From Acinetobacter pittii (lineage in GTDB: Bacteria; Pseudomonadota; Gammaproteobacteria; Pseudomonadales; Moraxellaceae), in contig NZ_CP139249.1 in assembly GCF_034064985.1 (NCBI RefSeq), positions 2,232,001 to 2,296,000 of the forward strand: a stretch of 64,000 nucleotides of DNA, in the 5' to 3' direction. Shown in pieces: positions 35,163-42,981 of this stretch. Positions within the stretch are counted from its first letter, which is position 1. Each line of letters starts with the position of its first letter. A program made the translations under genes and the position numbers. The notes under the pieces are model-generated. The model worked only from the letters and a program-made list of their open reading frames with translations, was not told the DNA's origin and searched no databases.

Positions 35163-38100
35163 TACTTATCCTGAATTAATCGTTGCGCGTGTTTTAAATC
35201 AAACTTTTGAATAGCCTGTTCAAGCTGTTCCCATAACTCATTATGCTCCGGAAAATTTTGACGGCATTGCATTAAAGTCTGTTGAATTCCTCGAATATAA
35301 CCCTGTCCAATTAAATCATTTAACTGTTGCAAGCTTTGCGGTAAATCAAGCAGATCATTATTTTCTGGTCGTTGAATTGGTGTATGAACAGCAGCTTGCT
35401 CTTGCTTATATATATTTAAATCGAGTGCTTGAACTTCATTATTTTCAAGGAGTGTCTCTGATTTGGAATCAATCCACACCAAGCCCAACTTGTCTCCAAT
35501 TTTACTCAGCAATAAATTGAGATCGATTGGTTTTAACATAAAGTCTTCACTTAAGACCGCATCTTGTGGATTGACTTCACGCTCGCCTGCATTGGCCGAA
35601 ATAATTAAGATCGGCACATTGGTAATATTATTCTGACGTAACAAACGCGCAGTTTCCCACCCGCCCATCAAAGGCATATTTAAATCCATCAAAATCAGGT
35701 TCGGCTGAAAAATAGGTACACGTCTTAAACAATCAATGCCCGACTCGGCTTCTTCAATCATAAATCCCAAAGGTTTGAGAAAATTAGCAACTAATCCTCG
35801 GTCCACAGCTTCATTATCGACAACCAAAATTCGTTTACGCTCGCCTTGATAACCCGTAATTTGGTTGGAGTAGACATTAGAAATTGGATGGACTACTTCT
35901 TTTGAAGGTAAGTAAAACTTAATCTTAAATTGTGAACCATGATTGAGCTGACTAGTCACAGATAGCTGGCCACCAAGTAAATCGACTAATAATTTTACAA
36001 TGGGTAGTCCGAGTCCTGTTCCGGTAAATCCGCCTTGAACCACATTACTACCCCGTTCAAACGGGTTAAATATTCGCTCTAAATCTGCTTCTGCAATACC
36101 ACATCCTGTATCTTTAATTTCAAAATAAGCCGTCTGAAAACGGTACTCGACTTTTAAAGTAATTGTACCGCTCGTCGTAAATTTTAAAGCATTACCCAGT
36201 AAATTGATGAGTACTTGTTCTAAGCGTTTTTTGTCGGTACGCACATAGTGCGGTAGGTTCTCTCCAATTTCATAAACAAACTGTAAATTCTTCTGTTCAA
36301 ACTGTGGTTGAAACATTTGAATAATCTGTTCAATAAAATTGGGGAAATGAACATCCACTACATTTAAAGAAATTTTACCTGTTTCAATTCGTGCTAAATC
36401 TAGTAAACCGTCAATGAGTGAAGTCAAATGCTGGCCACTACGGCTAATCACCCCGAGCGCCATTTTGCCTTGTTCCGAAAGCTGCTCTTGTTTTTGAAGC
36501 AATTGGCTATAGCCCAAAATACTATTTAGAGGCGTTCGTAATTCGTGGCTAATGCCAATGACATAACGGCTTTTTGCGTCATTTGCCCGCTCCGCTGCTA
36601 TTCTGGCGTCTTGTAAGTCTTTTGAAGTGACTTCATGGGCAGCAATTTCATCAATCAATAATGTTGTTTGCTGATGCGTTTCGATTTCGGCATTACGTCG
36701 GCTTTCATCGTTTAGTACTAACCACCATGCTGCAACACTCATCAATAAAAATAAGATGGTGTAAATTTTTACAAACAGCATGAATAACTGCGGAACGGCT
36801 GCGGCATTAATGGTTTCTAAATAGGTTTTTTCTTGGATATAAACCAGACTTAAACTCACTGCCAAAACGATCGACAGCCCTAGAGTCAACAATAGATACA
36901 AACTGACCCTGCTATTTAAACGGCTAGCCCAACGTTCTGGTAAATAGTGCCAGATGGCTTTTTTGAGCTGAACTGACCAACGTGCATCGGGTTTACATAA
37001 ATCGTGGCAGCGTGCTTCAAGTGAACAGCATAATGAGCAAATCGTACCGTTATAGGCTGGACAGCCCGCCATATCAGCGAGTTCATAGTCCCGTTCACAC
37101 ACCACACAGTTTGCAACCGAAGTTGCCTGAATTTTTTCAGGCTGACGTGCAATGTAATATTTGCCTTTGGTTAAGTAAGCAATGACAGGAACGCATAACA
37201 TTGCGCTCCCTAGAGCAATAAAACTCGCCAATCCTTTTGCCATGAGTCCGAAAAAGCCCAAATAACTCAGCATAGATAACACTGAGGCAATCAGTAATGC
37301 GCCCACACCTACGGGGTTAATGTCATATAAATAAGCACGGCGAAATTCAATTCCCTTCGGGCTTAAACCTAAAGGCTTACAGATAATTAAATCGGCAACA
37401 ACGGCGCCAATCCACGCCAAAGCGATATTGCTATATAGCCCCAAAATGCGTTCAACCGCATGGCTAATCCCCATTTCCATCAAAACGATAGCAATAAAAA
37501 CATTAAAAAGAAGCCAGACAATTCGCCCCGGATGGCTATGAGTCAAGCGAGCAAAAAAGTTGGACCATGCCAATGAGCCAGCGTAGGCATTGGTCATATT
37601 AATTTTAATTTGTGCCAAGCAAACCAGTGCCAGAGTTAAGATTAGAGCAAGCTGAGGGTTTGGAATAAATTGTTGATAGGCGACCCAATATAGATAAGTC
37701 GGATTGTCTAGTTCAGAGACAGGAATAAACAACTGAAAAGCCAACACCATCAGCAGCATGCCCATCAAAACTTTTAGAAATCCGAAAATAATCCAAGATG
37801 GACCACCTAAAAAAACAGCAAAACGCCATGCAGTTCTATTCTTTTCTTGTTGGGGTAAAAAACGTAAATAGTCGGCTTGCTCACCAATTTGGATCACAAA
37901 TGAAAAAATAAGAGTGCACGCCGCACCAAAGTAATACAGATTAAAATCGGTCGATTTTGAAACCGCACCAACAAAATGCAGGCTACTACTTAAAATTTGT
38001 GGTTGTTTCCAAAGTACAAAAAACCACGGCAATAACAGCAACAAGAGCCAGATTGGCTGAGTGATTGCCTGAACTTTATTAATAAAACCAATGCCTTTGA

Positions 38101-38632
38101 CCACTAAAGGCAAAATCACTAAGGCAGAAATTAAATAACCAATAACTTGCGGAATGCCTAAAGCCAGCTCAAGTGCCATTGCCATAATTGCGGCTTCAAA
38201 CGCAAGCAAAATAAAGGTAAAGCTGGCATAAATTAGAGATGTAATGGTCGAGCCAATGTAGCCAAAACCTGCACCACGAGTAAGCAAATCGACGTCTACA
38301 TTATATTTTGCAGCGTAGTAACTAATGGGCCAACTGGTTAAGAATATGATGGTACATACGACAATTGCTGCCCAGACTGCATTGCTAAAGCCATACTGCC
38401 AAAGCATAGTCGCCCCAATGGCTTCCATAGCCAAAAAGCTAACGGTCGAAATTGCAGTATTGGTTACCGTCCAAGGCGACCATTTTCTTACTGAGGTGGG
38501 TGCGTAGCGAAGCGCATAATCTTCGATACTTTCATCTGCCACCCAAATATTATATTCACGGCGTGTTTTGATCACACGTTGTGGCGCTTGTTGGGGGCGT
38601 GAAGAATCTGGCATAACACTCATGTTTGGCAT
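35162..38632 (-). CDS. NCS1-permease/hybrid histidine kinase fusion
   Basis: A 1156-aa membrane sensor. Residues about 1-490 are a nucleobase:cation symporter 1 (NCS1) domain with 12 TM segments (LTRGAGFGYIGS near residue 90). C509, C512, C524, C532 and C535 form a zinc-finger-like cluster, then two more TM segments (about 570-640), a coiled coil, HisKA with H696 in SHELRTPLNSILG, HATPase (LLGNALKFT, DTGCGI, GTGLGLPIVK), a REC domain with D983 in LILMDLNMP, and a 100-aa helical tail that may be a phosphotransfer-like module. Overlaps the response-regulator gene. The start could be ATG 38623. Confidence 0.93.
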   Translation of the reverse strand: MPNMSVMPDSSRPQQAPQRVIKTRREYNIWVADESIEDYALRYAPTSVRKWSPWTVTNTAISTVSFLAMEAIGATMLWQYGFSNAVWAAIVVCTIIFLTSWPISYYAAKYNVDVDLLTRGAGFGYIGSTITSLIYASFTFILLAFEAAIMAMALELALGIPQVIGYLISALVILPLVVKGIGFINKVQAITQPIWLLLLLLPWFFVLWKQPQILSSSLHFVGAVSKSTDFNLYYFGAACTLIFSFVIQIGEQADYLRFLPQQEKNRTAWRFAVFLGGPSWIIFGFLKVLMGMLLMVLAFQLFIPVSELDNPTYLYWVAYQQFIPNPQLALILTLALVCLAQIKINMTNAYAGSLAWSNFFARLTHSHPGRIVWLLFNVFIAIVLMEMGISHAVERILGLYSNIALAWIGAVVADLIICKPLGLSPKGIEFRRAYLYDINPVGVGALLIASVLSMLSYLGFFGLMAKGLASFIALGSAMLCVPVIAYLTKGKYYIARQPEKIQATSVANCVVCERDYELADMAGCPAYNGTICSLCCSLEARCHDLCKPDARWSVQLKKAIWHYLPERWASRLNSRVSLYLLLTLGLSIVLAVSLSLVYIQEKTYLETINAAAVPQLFMLFVKIYTILFLLMSVAAWWLVLNDESRRNAEIETHQQTTLLIDEIAAHEVTSKDLQDARIAAERANDAKSRYVIGISHELRTPLNSILGYSQLLQKQEQLSEQGKMALGVISRSGQHLTSLIDGLLDLARIETGKISLNVVDVHFPNFIEQIIQMFQPQFEQKNLQFVYEIGENLPHYVRTDKKRLEQVLINLLGNALKFTTSGTITLKVEYRFQTAYFEIKDTGCGIAEADLERIFNPFERGSNVVQGGFTGTGLGLPIVKLLVDLLGGQLSVTSQLNHGSQFKIKFYLPSKEVVHPISNVYSNQITGYQGERKRILVVDNEAVDRGLVANFLKPLGFMIEEAESGIDCLRRVPIFQPNLILMDLNMPLMGGWETARLLRQNNITNVPILIISANAGEREVNPQDAVLSEDFMLKPIDLNLLLSKIGDKLGLVWIDSKSETLLENNEVQALDLNIYKQEQAAVHTPIQRPENNDLLDLPQSLQQLNDLIGQGYIRGIQQTLMQCRQNFPEHNELWEQLEQAIQKFDLKHAQRLIQDK

Positions 38633-38818
38633 GTGGCTGCATTAAACCCAGCAATCCTTATGCCAAAAGTCATTTATCATGGCGATTTTTTCTAATACGC
38701 ACATATACGCAAAATAACGTATTTTCAATTTTTCCCAAAAATCACACACTCAAAACCATCAAAAAACAATGATCAATATTTGTGTTGATTGACCGAAAAT
38801 GATTGGGAGATTGATGTT

Positions 38819-40435
38819 ATGAGTGTATCTGAACATCCAAATCTGGACACTGTGCAAGGTGCAGATTCACAAAAAGCAGTGAATGAAACCTTAGAAGATT
38901 ATACTTTACGTTATGCTCCACACAGCTTTCGGCGCTGGAGTCCCAAAGTTGTTGCTATTACTGCACTTGGTGGTATTGCCTATCTTGCTGACTTTTCTAT
39001 TGGTGCCAGTATTGGTATGTCTTATGGAACAACCAATGCTGTTTTCTCCATTTTATTTGCAGCGATTATTATCTTCTTAACCGGCATTCCTTTAGCCTAC
39101 TACGCAGCTCGCTATAACATCGACCTTGACTTGATTACCCGCGGTGCAGGTTTCGGTTACATCGGTTCGGTTCTTACCAGTATCATTTTCGCCAGTTTCA
39201 CATTTATTTTCTTTGCCCTTGAAGGTTCAATCATGGCGCAAGGATTATTGCTCGGTTTAGGCGTTCCGCTTTGGGCTGGCTACCTCATCTCAACCGTTAT
39301 GGTTATTCCGCTGGTGATTTACGGCATGAAAGCTTTAAGTAAATTACAAGTCTGGACTACCCCACTTTGGCTCGTTCTAATGATTGGTCCTGTGGCTTAT
39401 CTGATTTACCAAGAACCTACCTTAGTTAGCCAGTTTGCAACGTTTACAGGTCATGAAGGTTTTGCACCTGTAGATATGGCAGCGATTATGCTTGGTGCAG
39501 GTATATGCTTATCCCTCATCATGCAAATCGGTGAGCAAATTGACTACCTACGCTTCATGCCTGCAAAAACAAAAGAAAATAGCAAAGCATGGTGGGCAGC
39601 GGTTATTTCAGCGGGGCCAGGCTGGGTGATTTTAGGGGCGATTAAACAAATTATTGGGGCATTTTTAGGTTTCTATTTACTCACTAAAATACCGGGCGTA
39701 AACAGTACCGAACCTGTTCAACAGTTTAATGCGGCGTTTCATGACATGCTTCCGGGCTGGGCGGCTTTAACACTTGCGGTTATTTTGGTGGTTATTTCTC
39801 AAATTAAAATTAATGTGACCAATGCTTACTCTGGTTCCCTTGCATGGACAAGTGCCTACACTCGTATTAGCAAACATTATCCTGGTCGTATTGTGTTTGT
39901 GATGGTGAACTTGGCAATTGCACTTGCTTTAATGGAAGGCAACATGTTTGCGGTACTGGGTAAAATCTTAGGGTTCTATTCAAACTTTGCGATTGCTTGG
40001 GTTGTGGTTGTAGCAACAGACATTTCAATTAATAAATATGTTTTAAAACTTTCACCGAAAGAACCTGAATATCGCCGTGACATGCTATACAACGTAAACC
40101 CTGTCGGTATGGTTGCGTTCCTTGTATCAGCAGGCTTATCAATTGCAGCATTCTTCGGCTTACTTGGTAGCTTCTTGGCGCCTTACTCACCGCTTATCGC
40201 ACTTGTACTTGCCTTTGTATTAACACCAATCATGGGCTTATTAACCAAAGGAAAATACTACATCAAGTCACACGATGACGGTATTAAAGAACCACGTTAT
40301 GATGCTGAAGGTACTCCTGTAGCAACTGTTTATCACTGCCGCGTATGTGAGCAAGGTTATGAACGTCCAGATATTATGTTCTCTCACAAACATAACGGTA
40401 CAATCTGTTCTTTGTGTAAAACACTCGATGATTAA
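38819..40435 (+). CDS. NCS1-family permease with C-terminal cysteine cluster
   Basis: A 538-aa purine/cytosine/allantoin-type permease with 12 TM segments (LITRGAGFGYIGSVLTSI near residue 94). It is visibly paralogous to the N-terminal half of the divergent kinase. The cytosolic tail carries CRVCEQGYE and NGTICSLC (C507, C510, C530, C533), an unusual metal-binding-like motif shared with the kinase. GGGAGA precedes ATG 38819, so the upstream TTG frame is not used. Substrate is unknown but must be similar to what the kinase senses. Confidence 0.92.
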   Translation: MSVSEHPNLDTVQGADSQKAVNETLEDYTLRYAPHSFRRWSPKVVAITALGGIAYLADFSIGASIGMSYGTTNAVFSILFAAIIIFLTGIPLAYYAARYNIDLDLITRGAGFGYIGSVLTSIIFASFTFIFFALEGSIMAQGLLLGLGVPLWAGYLISTVMVIPLVIYGMKALSKLQVWTTPLWLVLMIGPVAYLIYQEPTLVSQFATFTGHEGFAPVDMAAIMLGAGICLSLIMQIGEQIDYLRFMPAKTKENSKAWWAAVISAGPGWVILGAIKQIIGAFLGFYLLTKIPGVNSTEPVQQFNAAFHDMLPGWAALTLAVILVVISQIKINVTNAYSGSLAWTSAYTRISKHYPGRIVFVMVNLAIALALMEGNMFAVLGKILGFYSNFAIAWVVVVATDISINKYVLKLSPKEPEYRRDMLYNVNPVGMVAFLVSAGLSIAAFFGLLGSFLAPYSPLIALVLAFVLTPIMGLLTKGKYYIKSHDDGIKEPRYDAEGTPVATVYHCRVCEQGYERPDIMFSHKHNGTICSLCKTLDD

Positions 40436-40450
40436 ATATTCTTAAAACTA

Positions 40451-40476
40451 AAAAAGAAGCTTTAAAGCTTCTTTTT
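40451..40476. terminator. Bidirectional terminator between NCS1 permease and Lrp gene
   Basis: aaaaagaagctt-ta-aagcttcttttt, a 12-bp stem with A and T runs, between convergent genes. Confidence 0.9.
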
Positions 40477-40493
40477 TTTATATCTGATGATTC

Positions 40494-40949
40494 TTAGCCA
40501 ATCGGGAATAAACGTTCAGGCACTACATCTTTCATCACAATGGTTGAGATGAGCCTTTGCACACTTGGAATAGCAGATAATTTTTCATCGTACAAACGCT
40601 GGAAAGCCGGTAAATCTTTAGCCACCACATGCAGCAAATAGTCTGGCTCACCAAATAAGCGCTGCGCCTGAATAATTTGCGGGATGTCTATCACAGCATT
40701 TTCAAACTTCTCAACTGCCTGTTTATCACCTTCTTTAAGCGTAATAAAAACAATCGCTGAAAATTCAAATCCCACTAAATTCGGGTCGAGCTCTGCCCGA
40801 TAACCTTTGATAGCTCCTGACTCTTCTAAAGCCTTCACTCGTCTATGACAAGGTGAAATGCTCAAGCCTACTTTTTCTGCCAATTCAGTAATAGATAATC
40901 GGCCATTTAATTGCAATTCAGCAAGAATCTTTTTATCTGTGCGATCCAT
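40494..40949 (-). CDS. Lrp/AsnC-family regulator
   Basis: A 151-aa protein: HTH at residues 4-55 (LAEKVGLSISPCHRRVKALE) and a C-terminal ligand-binding RAM domain (LFGEPDYLLHVVAKDLPAFQ). Divergent from a LysE-type exporter gene at 41106, the classic Lrp-like regulator/exporter pairing, so it probably senses an amino acid and induces its export. Confidence 0.92.
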   Translation of the reverse strand: MDRTDKKILAELQLNGRLSITELAEKVGLSISPCHRRVKALEESGAIKGYRAELDPNLVGFEFSAIVFITLKEGDKQAVEKFENAVIDIPQIIQAQRLFGEPDYLLHVVAKDLPAFQRLYDEKLSAIPSVQRLISTIVMKDVVPERLFPIG

Positions 40950-41105
40950 TTAGAAAAATTTACCCCAAATGAGTGTGATATGAGCAAACATTTAAAAGCA
41001 CATTCTAAATACATGAGCATATTATTTTCAACAAGCTCGAATAAATAGGGATTTTTTCTAAACCACGAGTGAAACCTTTGGAAAATAGTTTGCCGAGATA
41101 AGCAT

Positions 41106-41717
41106 ATGGCTTTTAACATTTTTATTGCATTTTGGAGTGTCTCCATTCTTTTTATCATTACGCCAGGGGCAGACTGGGCCTATGCCATTTCGGCAGGAAT
41201 TAAAGGTAAAGTTGTCGTACCCGCTGTCGCAGGCATGCTATTTGGGCACTTTATTACGATTTTATTAGTAGCAGCTGGTGTTGGTCTGCTTGTAGCAAAT
41301 AATCCAACTGCTCTGATGATTCTTACTGTTGCGGGTTCTGCTTATTTATTATGGATGGGAATAAATTTATTACTTACCCCTCCTACTCCGAACGAATCTG
41401 GTTCTGAAAAGGCTCAGTCATGGTTGAGCTGGGCAACCAAAGGCGTTTACGTGAGTGGATTAAACCCGAAAGTTTTTTTGCTCTTTTTAGCCCTGCTTCC
41501 TCAATTTATTGACACGACTGCTTCATGGTCAGTGACGACACAAATTCTTGCCTTTGGTGTTGTCCACATGATTAGCTGCGCAATTATTTACTTAATGGTG
41601 GGTTATGGTTCAGAGGCTATTTTGAAAACCAGACCACAAGCAGCACAGTTAGTCGGCCGTTTTTCAGGTGGTTTAATGGTCGTTATCGCAACGTGCTTAT
41701 TGATTGGGCAAATTTAA
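41106..41717 (+). CDS. LysE/RhtB-family exporter
   Basis: A 203-aa membrane protein with the family start (FWSVSILFIITPGADWAYAI), about six hydrophobic segments, and central GVYVSGLNPKVFLLFLALLP. It likely exports the amino acid sensed by the divergent Lrp-type regulator. A terminator hairpin follows. Confidence 0.9.
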   Translation: MAFNIFIAFWSVSILFIITPGADWAYAISAGIKGKVVVPAVAGMLFGHFITILLVAAGVGLLVANNPTALMILTVAGSAYLLWMGINLLLTPPTPNESGSEKAQSWLSWATKGVYVSGLNPKVFLLFLALLPQFIDTTASWSVTTQILAFGVVHMISCAIIYLMVGYGSEAILKTRPQAAQLVGRFSGGLMVVIATCLLIGQI

Positions 41718-41732
41718 AAGTCATTCAGCAAA

Positions 41733-41765
41733 AAGTTACTGGCCTCGATTTCAGGTCAGTAACTT
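41733..41765. terminator. Bidirectional terminator between lysE-like gene and umuDAb
   Basis: Arms aagttactg (41733-41741) and cagtaactt (41757-41765), extended inward by three more pairs, between convergent genes. Confidence 0.75.
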
Positions 41766-41787
41766 AAATAATAAATATAAGAAAAAA

Positions 41788-42399
41788 TTATCTCATTCGT
41801 TTGAGGTTATAAGTCACGACTCCCCAAATAACCAGTTCTTGCCCCTCTTCAATATAAATATTCTGATAATCAGGATTTTCTGCTTTTAGCCAAACTTTAG
41901 GTGGATGAAATTGACTATCAATCATTAAGCGCTTCACAGTGAAATCATTATCGATGAGTGCAATCACAATATCACCCGATTTAGCGGGAATGCTACGGTC
42001 CACAATAAGCGGATCATTAATATCAATTCCAGCATCTAACATGGATAAAGAGTTGGCTTTGACAATAAACGTGGCATTTTCATTTCTAATTAAATATTCA
42101 TTTAAATCGAGTGCTTGCTCAATATCATCTTGTGCAGGTGAAGGAAAACCCGCTGCAACACGTTCAGTTGCCAAAGGAATGTGGTAAATTTTATCGTTAT
42201 TCGGGTGCACTGCTTGAACATTAAGTTTTGAGTTAAAGTCGGTCAAGTGATTGGTTTTGACATTATTCAGTAACCAATTTTTGATAAAGTTAACTTGGGA
42301 CTCAGGAACACGAATGACTTTGGTGGGTTCATTGAACTGTGCTTTACGGCCGGCATTTTCTCGTGCACCACCATGCTCGAACTCTTTTTTCTTGGGCAT
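41788..42399 (-). CDS. umuDAb: UmuDAb, extended UmuD-type SOS repressor
   Basis: A 203-aa S24-peptidase protein, longer at the N-terminus than UmuD. Residues 1-60 supply the DNA-binding part; the self-cleavage bond is A83-G84 in RVAAGFPSP, with catalytic S119 (NSLSM) and K156 (FTVKRL). These features match UmuDAb, which in Acinetobacter replaces LexA for part of the DNA-damage response. GGAGGCGAT precedes ATG 42399; the longer frame to 42423 is not needed. Divergent from ddrR with the expected operator between them. Confidence 0.96.
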   Translation of the reverse strand: MPKKKEFEHGGARENAGRKAQFNEPTKVIRVPESQVNFIKNWLLNNVKTNHLTDFNSKLNVQAVHPNNDKIYHIPLATERVAAGFPSPAQDDIEQALDLNEYLIRNENATFIVKANSLSMLDAGIDINDPLIVDRSIPAKSGDIVIALIDNDFTVKRLMIDSQFHPPKVWLKAENPDYQNIYIEEGQELVIWGVVTYNLKRMR

Positions 42400-42444
42400 A
42401 TCGCCTCCCTTATCACCGTTCAAATCCTACACAAACAATGTAAC

Positions 42445-42465
42445 TTGAAAAAGTTACATTTTCAA
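42445..42465. promoter_or_regulatory. UmuDAb operator
   Basis: An inverted repeat with outer arms TTGAAAA and TTTTCAA around agttaca, spanning 21 bp, fits the palindromic UmuDAb recognition motif. It lies 46 bp upstream of umuDAb and on the ddrR side, so it can repress both. Confidence 0.9.
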
Positions 42466-42609
42466 GTTGACGAAATATTTTTTTTGCATAACAATAAATC
42501 TCATGATCAGATTTTAATCCATTTTGTTTTTAACAGGGATGTTTTGAGCGAAATGGCAATTTGAAGAAAATCAAAACCTATTTTGAAATAGTCTTTATCG
42601 CTGACTGTT

Positions 42610-42625
42610 TTTGATTTTTATCAAA
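42610..42625. promoter_or_regulatory. Second dyad upstream of ddrR
   Basis: TTTGATTTTTATCAAA is an exact inverted repeat with 6-bp arms, 60 bp before the ddrR start. It differs from the UmuDAb motif; function is unknown and chance is possible in AT-rich DNA. Confidence 0.35.
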
Positions 42626-42685
42626 TGAGATTCTGAACACTTAACATTCTGGTTAAATTCAGTTTTTGGTATGGAGACATGCGAA

Positions 42686-42919
42686 ATGAAAAATCAACGT
42701 GATGCGGTTTTAGGTTATGCAAATGAGCAACATGCTTACTATATCCGTCTCATTGAAAATGATGCGGTTTTAGGTGAAAGCTACGGATTGTTTTGTGAAA
42801 ATCCAGATAGCGAAGCAGCCGAAAGTATTATGACAACACTTTTTTTGAAAAAATCTTTTTGGTTAAACGGGTCTGAATATCTTGATATTGTAAAAGGCTT
42901 ACAACCTCTCCCTCAGTAA
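42686..42919 (+). CDS. ddrR: DdrR, DNA-damage-responsive corepressor
   Basis: A 77-aa Acinetobacter-specific protein (MKNQRDAVLGYANEQ) that works with UmuDAb to repress error-prone polymerase genes. ATG 42686 follows GGAG at 9 bp; an ATG at 42671 is in frame but has no ribosome site. The coding sequence holds an exact 15-nt repeat, gatgcggttttaggt, at 42701 and 42761, 20 codons apart, giving DAVLG twice. A strong terminator follows. Confidence 0.94.
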   Translation: MKNQRDAVLGYANEQHAYYIRLIENDAVLGESYGLFCENPDSEAAESIMTTLFLKKSFWLNGSEYLDIVKGLQPLPQ

Positions 42920-42937
42920 ATACAGTAAGTAAACTAA

Positions 42938-42967
42938 AAACAAAGGAGGCAAAAGCCTCCTTTGTTT
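42938..42967. terminator. Strong bidirectional terminator after ddrR
   Basis: A 13-bp perfect stem, aaacaaaggaggc-aaaa-gcctcctttgttt, serving ddrR and the convergent KGG gene. Confidence 0.92.
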
Positions 42968-42981
42968 TTAAAACATTCTGC

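Noticed and set aside
40907..41158. 83-codon minus-strand frame upstream of the Lrp gene
   Set aside because: It runs through the divergent promoter and the LysE start, without a ribosome site or family features.
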